A stretch of 64,000 nt of DNA from Myrica gale (lineage: Eukaryota > Streptophyta > Magnoliopsida > Fagales > Myricaceae). Below the pieces are notes generated by a model that was not told where the DNA came from, made no database searches, and saw nothing but the letters and a program-made list of their open reading frames with translations. Location of the stretch: positions 29,388,921-29,452,920 of the forward strand of contig OZ005601.1 of NCBI GenBank assembly GCA_963930655.1, read 5' to 3'. Of this stretch, positions 1 through 11,530 are shown in pieces (positions within the stretch are counted from its first letter, which is position 1; every line of letters begins with the position of its first letter). Both the position numbers and the translations under genes were made by a program.

Positions 1-123
1 TTAGCCACCTGCTGCTTTATCTGTTTTCCTTCGCTATCGACTTTCTTCTTCCATTGATTGCGGTTCTTTGTGGGTTATCTGCCACTTACAGGTATTTGTA
101 TGACCTTTTGCCCTCCTCCCCTC

Positions 124-940
124 TAAGAGTGAGTACCGGAACATATGGAATCGGAGTTGACAATTCCGGCTCTGTTTTGGTATTTATTGGAATGCATTTT
201 TTTTTCGGTTCCATTCCAGTATTTTACTTGAATTTTCATAATCGAACCAAAAATTTTGGTTTGGCATGTAGGCTTTTTTGGACATATTTTTTGGGGGCCT
301 GAACGAGTTAAAAATATTTTTTGTACGGAATTTTTGGAAGATTTTTCTATTATTAATCATAAATTAACAATAAATATAAACATTCAACCAAAATCTAGAT
401 TCTAAAATAAACATTCAAACAAATTCGGTTCATCATATGTTATATTTTATTTTCAGTCCTATTTTTTTTTAAAAAAAATCAGAATCAAAACTTTCAGTAT
501 TTTTTAGTTATTCATCATAAATTAACAATAAATGCAAAATTTTCATGGATGTGGTATTTGATTTCCGAATTGTTGGCACCTCAAAATTTTGGGTCTGATT
601 GATAAAACTACAAAATAATCTCTCTCCCCATCAAATAATTCTTGTTCATTATAATATTTATTCAAATCTTCTTTCTCTTTCACTTTTTCACCAACTCTCA
701 CACCCAAAAAAATTTCCACCACCCTAAATTTCCACAATTAAACACCACAACTAGATTCTAAAATAAACATTCAATCAAATTACACATGTTATACTTTCTT
801 TTGTGCATTATTTTTATTTTATTTTTTTTAGAAAAAATGGAACCGAAAATTGTCAAAAATGACTATACCGGAACCGGATTTTCGGAATCAAAAGTTAAAC
901 CGAAAATTCTAATTCTTACCGGAATTTTTTCTCACCCTTA
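124..940. mobile_element. Non-autonomous hAT-type element (817 bp)
   Basis: The ends are imperfect inverted repeats: TAAGAGTGAGTACCGG on the left, and the complement of a right end that reads TAAGGGTGAG from outside. The flanks carry an 8-bp near-identical duplication (CTCCCCTC at 116-123, CTCCCCTT at 941-948), the size typical of hAT transposons. The interior is AT-rich with scattered CCGGAA motifs and no transposase. The element at 30046-32944 has the same termini. Confidence 0.65.
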
Positions 941-1310
941 CTCCCCTTTGCTCGCTCGTTGGTTTGTCGCCTCTATAGAAGATCTGACTCACTATTTAGA
1001 ATTTGTAACTGACATCTTTGAACCTCCTAAGGCATGAGTCGTTATGATAAAAAAATAAAAATGCCGGCTTTGTTAGATCCAAATAGTATGAAGAGTGATG
1101 GGATACTAATAACTTTGTGTTGAACCTCAATATGACTTCTCTTTCTCTTTCCCCTCATTTTTTTGCTAATGTTATAAGTGTTCGTATATATTATTACTTA
1201 ATAATATTGCTAAAAGTACTAAGCTTTGCATTCCATCATTAAATCAAGCCTCCAAATATGCTTTGGGCTTTGTTATGCAAAATGTTCATGATTGATACAG
1301 TAAAATTAAC
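941..1310. other. Intergenic, nothing recognised
   Basis: AT-rich sequence between the first hAT element and the start of the duplicated R segment. No coding signal, RNA gene or repeat boundary was recognised. Confidence 0.4.
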
Positions 1311-2084
1311 TGTCCTCCAATCCGTTCTGTGCTAAATATTGGTGGGTTGGGGTTGATGCAATATGTGTGCACTCCGATGGCTTTTGGACGATAGCGAGTC
1401 TGAAACGCGTACTAACTCATAATAACTTCTGGACTAGGCTCTGGCTGACCCATTGAAGAGGGTGAAAGAAATATTTGGAGGCCGCCTGGGCAAGCCCCTG
1501 AACCAAGCCCAGTATCACCAACTTGTATTTTTTCAGAAAACAACAAGGGGAGTAAGTAGTGCTATTCGCCTTGCAGTTTAACGTTTTGCATGTGATATTT
1601 AATATTTTTATTTTTTAATAATGAGGAGAAATCTCATGACTTAGACCCACCGGAGCGATACTCACTAATACATTGGAACTCCAATCATGTCTAGGGGCTA
1701 CTCGCCATAAGCATCAAGTAATTAAGACGTAATATTTGTTATTGTCACTTCATAGTCACAATGTTTTATATTCAATGGCTGTTTTTTCATAAGACGGAGG
1801 GACTACATAAATTCTGAGATCAATCGAGCTGCATGTAAGTTAGTCCAAACACTAGATTAAAAAATATATTAACATATAATGTGTATTAATTTATTATATA
1901 TCAACGTTTGGAATGGTTATTATTATTAAAAACCACATTAATATAAAAAAGACAATAATTCATGAAAAGTTATCGAGTTATATCATCGTGCACGGATCAT
2001 TATTAAAAATCACATTAATATAAAAAGGGCAATAATTGGGAAGTCATCGGCTTGTCCATCATGCACAGGTTAAACAACAATATC
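1311..2084 (+). repeat. R segment, copy A (duplicated HAK upstream intergenic DNA)
   Basis: This stretch recurs nearly base for base at 8350-8735 plus 10054-10125, and its second part recurs at about 10840-11280 and 18245-18415. It lies upstream of HAK copy 1 just as the other copies lie upstream of HAK copy 2, so it marks the start of the tandemly duplicated unit. Position 1664-1668 (ACTAA) is the unoccupied version of the site where a solo LTR sits in copy B. Confidence 0.75.
1919..2075 (+). repeat. ~70-bp minisatellite, two units
   Basis: Two adjacent units share a core of the form CATTATTAAAAA.CACATTAATATAAAAA.GGCAATAATT followed by a TCATCG...TCCATC motif. The same unit occurs about four times at 10965-11262 and once near 18310-18380, so copy number differs between the duplicated segments. 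Confidence 0.65.
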
Positions 2085-2283
2085 GGATATGTTTGAGGGT
2101 GAAAATTTTGGGTATTGGGATTTGAAAAATATTATAACGTAAAGATATGTTACAAGAGTTGGTGATAAAGTGAAGAAAAAGAAGATTTTTAATAAATAAT
2201 ATAATAATAAAAAATTATGTAGTGAATTTTTTATTATTAAATTTAAATTTTTGAGCTCAACTTATTGGGGCTCAAACATACCC
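2085..2283. mobile_element. 199-bp MITE with GG(A/G)TATGTTTGAG termini
   Basis: Terminal inverted repeats GGATATGTTTGAG and, read from the other side, GGGTATGTTTGAG bound an AT-rich interior. The trinucleotide ATC flanks both ends. The paralogous sites near 11268 and 18405 run through without the insert, which supports a real insertion. Superfamily is uncertain; the 3-bp duplication suggests PIF/Harbinger (Tourist-like). Confidence 0.55.
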
Positions 2284-2550
2284 ATCTTCTTAGTACGAAT
2301 GAACAAAACAGGAATAGTACAAGTTCATATATCGACATACATTCTTCATAGCACTAGATTTGACGAAATTACTATTTTTTTAATTAACAGTCTATTTTAA
2401 TTTCATCATTTTCTTGTTTAAAAAGTCGCATATTTCGAGTTCCGTTCATTTTTTGTTTAATTTTTCCATATAATTTCACGACAATCATATAATGTGAGAA
2501 AGTTGTCGTGATTCTGCAGATGCACAACAAAGTTTTCTTAATAATTGAAA

Positions 2551-2950
2551 AGTCATAATTATTAGAAAATCACATTAATATAAAAGGACAATAATTGTAC
2601 GAAATATGAACCATCTACATTATATTAATTACATTCTTTATGCCAGTGAGTTTTATCTCAGTGGACATCTCCTCCCTTAGGGAGAGTTAGATTCGGGGGG
2701 TCGAATCCCCCTATCTCGCAGGCTTTAGTCCTGTTTTAAAGAAAAATTACATTATAATTAAGAAGTCATAATTATTAAAAAAAAACTACATTAATATAAA
2801 AGGGTAATAATTGTACGAAATATGAACCATCTACATTATATTAATTACATTCTTTATGTTAGTGAGAATTAGCTCAGTTGGCACCTTTTCCCTTTGGGAG
2901 GGTTAGATCCGGGGGTCGAATCTCCATATCCCTCATACTTTAGTCCTGTT
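2551..2950 (+). repeat. ~217-bp tandem duplication carrying a tRNA-like (SINE-like) module
   Basis: Two head-to-tail copies begin at about 2551 and 2768. Each ends in a module with A-box-like AGCTCAGTTGG (second copy) and B-box-like GGGTCGAATC motifs, then a shared CTTTAGTCCTGTTT tail. This resembles the tRNA-derived head of a plant SINE rather than a tRNA gene, because the stems do not close into a cloverleaf. A related degraded module lies near 12484-12545. Confidence 0.5.
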
Positions 2951-2994
2951 TAGAAAAAAAATTACAAGAAATGAATAAATCACCATTATTTTTA

Positions 2995-3360
2995 AGGAAA
3001 TTCATTTTTTAGTCCCTAAGTTTTGGACACTTTTTCAGTTTAGTCATTCACTTTCAACTTTTAAATTTTTAATCCTTGAATTTTCTTTGTTTGATGAAAT
3101 GGTCCTTCCGTCAGTCTTCCGTCCATATGTTTAACGGAGCTTTCTGACACGTCATCAAATTTGCACCGGTCGACCGCCCACTTTCAACACATATACCCGA
3201 TCGACCGCTTCATGTGCCATTAAACATATGAATGACAGTCTGACGGAAGGACCATTTTGTCAAAAAAAAGAAAACTCAAGGACTAAAAATTTAAAAATTG
3301 AAAGTGAATGACTAAAATGAAAAAGTGTCCAAAACCTAGTGACTAAAAAGTCAATTTCCC
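2995..3360. mobile_element. Mutator-type MITE (366 bp) with 9-bp target duplication
   Basis: Inverted repeats of roughly 90 bp begin AGGAAATT on the left and, read inward, GGGAAATT on the right. They contain the shared motif TTTTGGACACTTTTTCA. A perfect 9-bp duplication, TTATTTTTA, flanks the element at 2986-2994 and 3361-3369, the hallmark length for Mutator-like elements. There is no coding capacity. Confidence 0.85.
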
Positions 3361-3486
3361 TTATTTTTATAAGCGATTGATTTTTTTATTATGTCACTTT
3401 CGCACCACGGTTTGACTTTTTTTAATATATATTCTATTTTAATATAATTATTTTTTGTTTAAAAGTCACATATAGTGCGTACAGTT

Positions 3487-4895
3487 TATTTTTTTGTCTA
3501 TTTCTCGATTTAATTTACTGAAAATCATATTATATGCAACATGACAAAAAGTTCTTGCAGTAACGCAAAGTTCTTGTGATTCTGCAGATGCACAACAAAG
3601 TGCTCTTTTTTTCCTTTTCCTCTTGCATCTAGGAAGATATGTTCCTTTTTATTTGTCCTGACTCCTGACATCGATATCAAGCAAAGAAAGAAAATAAAAC
3701 ACAAAAAAGGGGTCCAAATATACTGCACAAACAAAGTCGGCTCAAGTCACCAAGAATGAAAATACGTACATATCTGCGTAAACGAAGTCGGCTAGACGTA
3801 CAAGTCACTACAGTTGACAATCTCTCACGAGGGCTTATCCCCCAACTTAAGAACAGGCTTCTTCTGGGCAGGTACTGAAAAATGCATGTTTACACTGATT
3901 AATGCTGGCTCACAGGAAAGGAAATCAAGCCACCTAATTATCTTTGGACATTAACGATCCCTTTCCTCGAATTTTCTGAAGTACTGCACGTTTCATTCAA
4001 CGACTAGTAACAGTCTGAACCATGGTATGGCATCACTCACCATCAAAATTCGATTAAGAATAGTATTGCCAGTACTTATGCAGGTAAAGCTGTATTTGGA
4101 GAAGTAAAGTTTTAGGTGTACCCGTGAAGAACACATGATCAGCACTTGAAAATGAAATTTAGGAATTGGAGAGCAATTAATTAACAACAGATGGAGTAAC
4201 CAACCGTCACCCGAAAGCTACTCAACGCGTGTTTCTTTAATGTATGAAAAATCTTTTCAACGGAATAGTTCTCCAGAAGACTCTCAATCTGGAGCAAGTT
4301 ACAACTCTCTAGGCTTTTCCTATCTGCGCAGCATTGACTAGTGTTTGATCTAATTGCTTTGTCACCCAGAGCGACAGGCTTCTCTCCTTTACCCACAGAG
4401 TTTGTGGGGCTGTGCCAATATTTTGAAGAGAAAGAAGTACGTAGCATAACTAAATCAGAAGAAGGGTACACGTGTGATTCGATTTGTGTCTATCTTTGCA
4501 CAACTTCGTATCAAGTAAGCGATTTATCTCTATCTAGGTCCTTTCTTGTCGGGGTTAAGAGCTATTATTTGCTCCATTATTAATAAATAAATATTTGGGG
4601 AACTTAAAGAGCCATTATATTATGCATAAGAGACCATGAATTCCCAATTGTTTATTAGAATCCTAAAACTATCTGGTTTGCTGGTAGACCCCAAGATTCG
4701 GTCACATGTTTGAGGGGTAGCAAAATTATAAAAGCCTGAGGCCCTGAGGAGTGCTGCCTGGACAGCCACGTCCGAGGGAGGATCCGAGAACTTTGTATTT
4801 AGCCAACTTTAGCCACTTCGTGTGAGAGACTTCCGATCAATTTCCGCTGCCCTCTGCGCTCTTGCTGCTAGTATCAGGAAGAGTGCTGGGGCATA
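3487..4895 (+). promoter_or_regulatory. HAK copy 1 promoter region (duplicated), TATA box at 4727
   Basis: The sequence is paralogous to 18540-19674 upstream of HAK copy 2. A TATAAAAG box at 4727-4734 matches one at 19487-19494. Copy 1 has extra blocks around 4030-4210 and 4390-4500 that are absent from copy 2, so the two promoters differ by large indels. The transcription start is not visible. Confidence 0.55.
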
Positions 4896-6395
4896 ATGGA
4901 GGGCGGTGATATTATGGAAGGAGAAAGGTCACGAGAAGAAAATCACGTAGAGGGAGAGGAAGAACATCAGCATGGGATTGACGTGCTCAGAAGTCGGAAG
5001 CTTTCTTCGAAAATAGCCGATTCTTTCGAGTTGGAGTCCGGAAGATTCACATCAAATCAAGGCCATGGACCTCATCAAGTATTTTCTGTTCTCTGTCTCG
5101 CTGAATTGTTGTTGTTTTTTTTTTCTTTTCTGTATGCAGTTTTGTTAAAGGTGTTGACTATTGCAGGCTGTAGATTGGGAATCCGTCTTGAAGCTAGCAT
5201 TTCAGAGCATTGGGGTTGTATATGGTGATTTGGGCACGTCCCCTTTGTATGTGTTACCAGGCGTTTTTCCTGATGGGATTAAGCACAATGATGATATACT
5301 TGGAGTGCTGTCTCTTATTTTCTACTCGCTCATGTTGATTACCTTGGTCAAGTACGTTTTCATCGTTCTGGGAGCGAACGACAACGGAGATGGTAATCTT
5401 TCTCCTGCGTACCTATTAGCGTTCGTGGATAATTAAATAAAAGGATAAATTATAATCAAATATTTTCCTATCATCTACATCTTTTTAAATGCATATGATG
5501 GCAAATGTTGTAGGAGGAACTTTTGCTCTGTACTCTCTCATATGCCGCTACGCTAAGGTCAGCTTGACGCCCAACCAGCAGGCTGAAGACAGAGAAGTAT
5601 CCAACTATCAACTAGAAGTGCCAAACCGACGGCTCAAGATGGCATCCTTTGTCAAGTCAGTACTTGAAAAGAATGAAAAAGTCAAATATTTAATCTTGTT
5701 CATAACCATGCTAGGCACTTCCATGGTGCTTGGAGATGGAATCCTCACACCCTGCATATCAGGTACGTTACTGGTGTGCCATCCTATTTATTTCTTTTTA
5801 TAACGCACATGGTATTGCAGCTCAGACATTAACAACATGGTGTATTTGGTGCAGTGTTGTCGGCAGTGGGGGGAATTAAGGAGGCCGCTAGTTCTCTTAC
5901 TAATACGACGATCATGTGGATTTCAGTGGGAATCTTGATCTTTCTGTTCCAAATTCAGAGGTTTGGGACAGACAAAATCGGTTATAGTTTTGCTCCGATA
6001 CTTACAGTTTGGTTCCTTTTTATTGGAGCAATTGGGTTCTACAACTTCGTGAAGTATGATCCGGGTGTTATCAAGGCACTCAATCCGTGGTATATTGTTG
6101 ACTATTTGAAAAGGAATAAGAAGGATGCCTGGATCTCTCTTGGAGGCGTCATCCTATGCCTAACAGGCGCGACATAATAATATTTTCACATTTTTCTCCT
6201 TGTTTAAGCCTTGAATCTACGAAGACAAATTGAAATTTAGTCAGAGCCTGCCTCTTTGTTGGGTAAAAATTATAGTAATTCTTCTTTTGAATTGCTATAT
6301 ACGACGTTAATTATGTCAAGCTGTTAATTTTTCTAGTTTTATATTCTTTCGTGTTATTTGGATTTCACAGGTGGGGATGACTTGCGAAGTCTAAA
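4896..6395 (+). pseudogene. HAK/KUP potassium transporter copy 1, truncated 5' half
   Basis: This is a copy of the K+ transporter at 19675-23057. Exons 1-4 can be read at 4896-5078, 5167-5392, 5514-5762 and 5855-6166, with the same intron phases as copy 2. They encode the N-terminal region, the KUP hallmark [14 protein letters not shown] and [10 protein letters not shown]. The first ATG (4896) is present here, whereas copy 2 has ACG at that site. The donor of intron 4 is GC instead of GT. Directly after the intron 4 acceptor (6370) the sequence jumps to the last codons of the gene (the VGMTCEV tail, TAA), in a different phase from exon 4. Exons 5, 6 and almost all of 7 are therefore missing here. 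A truncated transcript is possible, but a working transporter is not. Confidence 0.88.
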
Positions 6396-7741
6396 CGTGT
6401 TTGGAAATGGGTTGTGGTTTTTGTTTCGGTTTAACTTTTGGGTTCAACTTTCAAATTTTATTTTTTTTATTTACGTATTGTTTTGTTGTAAGGGTTTGTT
6501 TGATTGTTTAAGATTTTAAATGGTTTATATTTTAATTGAATGAAATATTTTCAATTTATTGTATTATGATATTCAAAAAATTAAAATTAAAAAATTAAAA
6601 TTCAGAAAAATATATATTTCAAAAAATAAGTAGAAAATGGTTTCATAAAAATAAAAAATTATAAAAATAGATAAAACATGAAACTAATAAAATACATTCA
6701 TAAAAATTAAAAGACAGATAAAAATCATGCAAAATTTATAAAATGGTTAATTACAAAAAAAAAACCTAACAAACTTATACCCCGATCTTAAATACTCTTG
6801 TACTTGAACTTGTCACAATCAAGAACATTAATGTACGTGTCACATTTCAATTGAGTTTTTGACCCAGTTCTAGTGTTAAATGAGACGTTTTTTGTCAAAC
6901 GTGACTTGCACGTGACATCCATCCTACGTGAAAAGACCAATATGCCCCCAATGCTATCGAATTAATTTGCAATGCCAAATCCGGTGCGTTTTAATCCAAC
7001 TGTACCCTTTCCACCATGTCTTCATTGCTTTCGGGTGTTTATTGTCGTTGATGTCCGAACTCACGCTATAACAGTGGCAGTTAAGGTTAGAGAAAAGTCT
7101 TATTCTTCTTCTCTGATTTTTTAAGGTACTGTGTCTTCATTATTTCTCCTAAATTTTTTGCTTGTGAAGTTGGAGTCAGCTAAGACCTTTTTCATAATCC
7201 CAATCTGAGTTCTTAGTAGCACCTGAAGAGGAGGCGACAGGTCCGAAAGCCTTAACTACCACTGTGGGTATGCATGCTATGTCAACGTCATTTTCTAAGC
7301 TGCCTGCGATTTTCAAACATGATTTAAATTGAACTTATTTGCACCAAGTTCATGGTAGTTTGCTCGCTTAGATATGACCGATGAGGGGACCATTGAGATG
7401 GGGACCAGTCGAGGAAGTGGATTGTAAAGTTCCAAAGAATCCATAAACAAGCCCTTTATGTCCCTATCATTTTTACCCACTCACACTTATATAACCATAA
7501 TACAACAAACCCAATTAACTCAAACTGAATGTGACCCACTGACCCAACATAAAGCGGAACCAACTGACTCATTCGCAAAACGGGTATAAGAAAAGCAATA
7601 CTTATACGATTTGGGGGGGGGGGGGGGAGTTCAAATATCATACCTTCAGCACAAAACATCAACGATTTCTCCTTAGACTCGCCGGAAAGGAAACAAGATC
7701 TCAGCCTTAGAGTAAGAAGATTTGAAGATCTTAGAAGTACA
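6396..7741. other. Unassigned DNA between the two HAK copy 1 3' ends
   Basis: About 1.35 kb of mostly AT-rich sequence separates the first HAK-like 3' end (6371-6395) from a second HAK 3' fragment (7742 on). It contains a run of 15 G residues at 7613-7627. No gene is recognised. It may be 3' flank of a deleted tandem copy. Confidence 0.35.
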
Positions 7742-8150
7742 CTCACGAGCTAGGCATTTTCCAGTGTGTTGTGAGGTATGGATACAAGTATCCAAGGACT
7801 GAGTGAGAGTGTTTCACGGAGTTGTTGGTGACTAAGTTGAAGGAGTTCATACGAATAGAAGTTCTGATGTCTAGGTTGGCTTGTAACGAAGAGGATGGGA
7901 ACCAAGTGGCATGGATAAATGGTGCAAACAGCGGTGGGGAAAGTGGACGATGCACTAAGACTTGGGGATGTTGTTTATCTAGTAGGTGAAAATGAGGTGA
8001 TGGCTTCCAAAGGGTCTAACTTGGTGAAGAAATTTGCAATAAACTACGGCTTATAACTGTTTGAAAAGATGCGTGAGGTAGGCGGATGACATTTTCATGA
8101 TTCCTAGGAATCGACTTCTCAAGGTGGGGATGACCTGTGAAGTCTGAACA
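7742..8150 (+). pseudogene. HAK/KUP copy 1, detached 3' part of exon 7
   Basis: The stretch matches 22634-23057 of the intact gene, the cytosolic C-terminal region of the transporter, and continues into matching 3' UTR (to about 8290). It has decayed: an in-frame TGA replaces the tryptophan codon of the TEWECF motif, a short deletion removes part of the RMMEEM region, and a further frameshift lies near the NYGYNWL motif. It is separated from the 5' half by 1.35 kb of unrelated DNA, so copy 1 has two HAK 3' ends. Confidence 0.85.
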
Positions 8151-8349
8151 TGTTGATGATCATTTTAAATGTTCTTTTTCTTCTATTTTGTTGTCTGTAT
8201 ATATATAATTAGAAAATTGGGACGAATAGCATTTGCAATTTCATTTTATACAAAATGGATTTACAAGACCTGAAAGATGTCATAAAGGTTCAACTTTTTT
8301 TTTTCCTGAATAAAAGAATAAAGGTTTAACTTTGAGTCTTTGGTAAATC

Positions 8350-8735
8350 AGTCCTCCAATCCGTTATGTCGTGCTAGATATTGGTGGGTTGGGGTTGATG
8401 CAATATGTGTGCACTCCGATGGGTTTTGGACGATAGCGACTCGTGGCTGGACTAACCCATAATAACTTCCGGACTAGGCTCTGGCTGACCCAGTGAAGAG
8501 TGAAAGATATATTTAGAGCTAGGAGGCCTTGGCAAGCCCCTGAACCAAGCCCAGAATCACTCACTTGCAATTTTTTTCAGAAAACAAGCAAGTACAACAC
8601 GGGGAGTACTATTCGCCTTGCAGTTTAACGTTTTTTTTTTTTTTGCAGTTTAACGTTTTGCATGTGAAATTTAACATTTTTTTTTAATTATGAGGAGAAA
8701 TCTCATGGCGTAGACCCACGGAGTGATACCACTAA
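8350..8735 (+). repeat. R segment, copy B (start)
   Basis: Near-identical to 1311-1668. It begins directly downstream of the HAK copy 1 3' remnant and is interrupted by a solo LTR at 8736. It resumes at 10054 and continues, with extra insertions, to about 12230. Confidence 0.75.
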
Positions 8736-10053
8736 TGTAACACCCCAGACCCAAACTCCGTACGGATAGGTTTCCGTATAAAATAAGGATTTTTCACCAT
8801 GGATAATCATTTATCTAGGCCCCAATATTTCAAAACTAATTTTGTACAACCTCAACAAAATATTCATAAACCGTAAAAAGCCCAAAAATATCAATCTAAT
8901 TCCTAAAATTTACATTAGCATATCCGATATTTCCAATATCGATGATCTCCCAAAATAATACAATATCGAATTCCCCAACAATAATCTTCAAATGTACTCT
9001 TGAAAACACGCATTCGAAACACAAATATCTCTGAAGCTCCTCAAACTTTTCTAATTCTGCCAACTCTGGAAAATATGAAAATAAGGGGTGAGTTATAACT
9101 AGCTCAGTAGGTAGTAAGTCAATGAGGGTTGGGGAAAAGACAATTTTATCACAATAGCCGAAATCCAGGATAAAACATTGTGAGTCATACCGAATCCAAA
9201 AATATCAGTTTGTAACAAAAATATCCAAGGTCACGCAATATGGGGAAATCACCAATGGCCACACAGACCTCCAGGCCACAAAGACCTCCAAATACCATGA
9301 GATGTATCAAATTAGCCACACAGACCACAAGGATAAATCGGCCACAAAGACCATAGAGATATATCACCAGCGCAAGGATAATTTTCACAGCATGCTCACC
9401 AAACAAGTTATAAATATTTCAATTGAGCTTCACAAATCATTCAATAATCTCATTTTACCCAAAATTTGTTCAATTCCCCAAACAATACATCAAAACCATA
9501 TAAAATATGTTGCACGTTCAAAATCTCATTGAAGAACCACTTACCTTGAACCTTTAACCAATCTTTAAAGCTTCTCCAATAATTGCCGAAAAATCTCTCT
9601 GAACCTAGTAACATCACATCAATCCAAATTTTGGTCTCTAATAAACATTCTCTGCAACTATTTATTAAGCTCAATCTCTTCAACTTTAAAATTCAAACAT
9701 ACCTCTATCCATCACTTTTAAATTCAAACATAAGATCTTTATCCATATATTTCAAATTCAAATATAAGAATAATCTTTATCCATATCTTAACCTTTAAAT
9801 TCAAACTCAAGATCAAATCTTTATTCAAACCTTTAAATTCAAACTCAAGATCAAATCTTTATTCAAACCTTTAAATTCAAACTCAAGATTAAATCTTTAA
9901 ATTTAAATATAGATCACATCTCCATATCAGCACTTTTAAATTCAAAAATACAATTCAACCTCTATCCAAAAATCAAACACAAGATTAAACACTATCTCTT
10001 CATTTAAAAATTCAAATTAATCACTTACACATTTTTCGGGACGGGATATTACA
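8736..10053 (-). mobile_element. Solo LTR, family 1 (probably Ty3/gypsy)
   Basis: The fossil LTR begins TGTAACACCCC and ends GGATATTACA. It is flanked by a perfect 5-bp duplication, ACTAA (8731-8735 and 10054-10058). There is no internal region, so it is a solo LTR left by recombination between the two ends of a full element. The empty site survives in the paralogous R segment at 1664-1668, so insertion came after the tandem duplication. It lies in the opposite orientation to the related copies at 30839-32088 and 61654-62848. The superfamily is inferred from general appearance only. Confidence 0.85.
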
Positions 10054-10964
10054 ACTAACACATTGGAACTCTAATCATGTGTAGTCACCATACGCATTAA
10101 GTAGTAATATTTGTTATTGTGAGTAGTCGATTCAGGATATGTTCTCCAACAAAGATTATCCCTGATCAACTCGTTCACACCTCAAAGGCGTAAGATTTAA
10201 TATTCATTATGTCTGTTTTTTTCAAAATCGGACCATTCGAGCTCGAGTAGAAATTGGAGAAGATTATCCCCCTTAATACAACATAATCCAATTTTAAGAT
10301 CAGGTTTATGGGGGAGATGGACACTAAGATTTGGTGATTAGAAGCTCGTCTTGTTAGACGACGAGTCAAATCAATTTTGCACTATTATGAGCTTTTTACA
10401 CCGAGTGAATTGAAGCGGGAGAGATCAATGCATGAATATCTTAAAGGTCAATGCTAAATGACCACTTTGACTGCGTTTTCTTTTTCTTGGGTGGGAATAG
10501 ATTATAGGAGGGTGGTTGTGATTATCGAAATAAGTTCACAATTCTCTCTTTCCCATCGACATGCGTGAACGGATCAACACAAAGCATGCACAACTTGCCT
10601 AGCAGTTTTCATTTTTTATTTATTTATAATTTTTGGCTTGAAAGCGAAAACATCTTACGCGGTTCACCTTTGAACAAATATTAACATATAATTAACGCTA
10701 AATAGTTCGCGTGGTAGTTAAAAGTTCGAGTTTTGTGATAAGCTGTTTTTAAAGTCTCAAGTTTAAAATTTTATAAATATTATTAATGTTTTAGAGTCAC
10801 TCTAAAGACTTTTACCTTAATAATCGTTCGATTTGCATAAGATAGAGGACTGCACAAATTCCGAAATCAGTCAAGATATGTGTAAGTTAATCCGGATATT
10901 CGATTAAAACGAATATTAACATATAATGTGTATTAATTTATTATACATCAGCATGTGGAACGGT
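10054..10964 (+). repeat. R segment, copy B continued
   Basis: Resumes the match to copy A (1669-1745, and from about 10840 to 1795-1910). The part from 10389 (GAGCTTTTTACACCGAGTGA) is repeated at 17699, showing that a third R unit starts there. No coding potential was seen. Confidence 0.6.
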
Positions 10965-11262
10965 TATCTTTATTACAAACCATATTAATATAAAAAGGAC
11001 AATAATTCATAAAAAGTCATGGGATTGTCCATCGTGCACGGATCATTATTAAAAATCAAATTAATATAAAAATGGCAATAATTGGGAAGGCATCGGGTTG
11101 TCCATCGTACTGATCATTATTAAAAATCACAGTAATATAAACAAGGCAATAATTGGGAAGTCATTGGCTGTCCATCGTACGGATCATTATTAAAAACCAC
11201 ACTAATATAAAAAAGGGCAATAATTGGGAAGTCATCGGGTTGTCCATCGTACACGGGTTAAA
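10965..11262 (+). repeat. ~70-bp minisatellite, about four units
   Basis: Four head-to-tail units with the same core as 1919-2075 (CATTATTAAAAA..., GGCAATAATTGGGAAG, TCCATCGTAC). Expansion relative to copy A suggests slippage or unequal exchange within the duplicated segment. Confidence 0.7.
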
Positions 11263-11530
11263 CAGCTTCTTAGTACGTATGAACAAAACATGAATCCTCA
11301 GAAAAAAAAAAGAACAAAAAATGAATCGTGCAAGTTGTATCTACATTCTTTTTACTAGACTTTGACGAAATTATTATTATATATTTTTATAAGCGATCAT
11401 TTGGTTAATTATTTTTTGTTCTGTTTTTTTATTTTGACTTTTTGCAGCAAGGTTTGACTTCTTGTAACAGTCTTTTTTTTTTTAATTTCATCATTTTCTG
11501 TTTAAAAAGTCACATATAGTGGGTAGTGTT

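Noticed and set aside
2645-2735. tRNA gene
   Set aside because: A-box and B-box motifs are present but acceptor and anticodon stems do not pair properly, and the module is duplicated with a SINE-like tail.
9185-9406. Similar short protein frames in all three family-1 solo LTRs (also 31445-31648 and 62123-62359)
   Set aside because: The frames resemble each other because the LTRs are homologous. They have no known domain, vary in length and strand relative to window, and lie in LTR sequence rather than an internal coding region.
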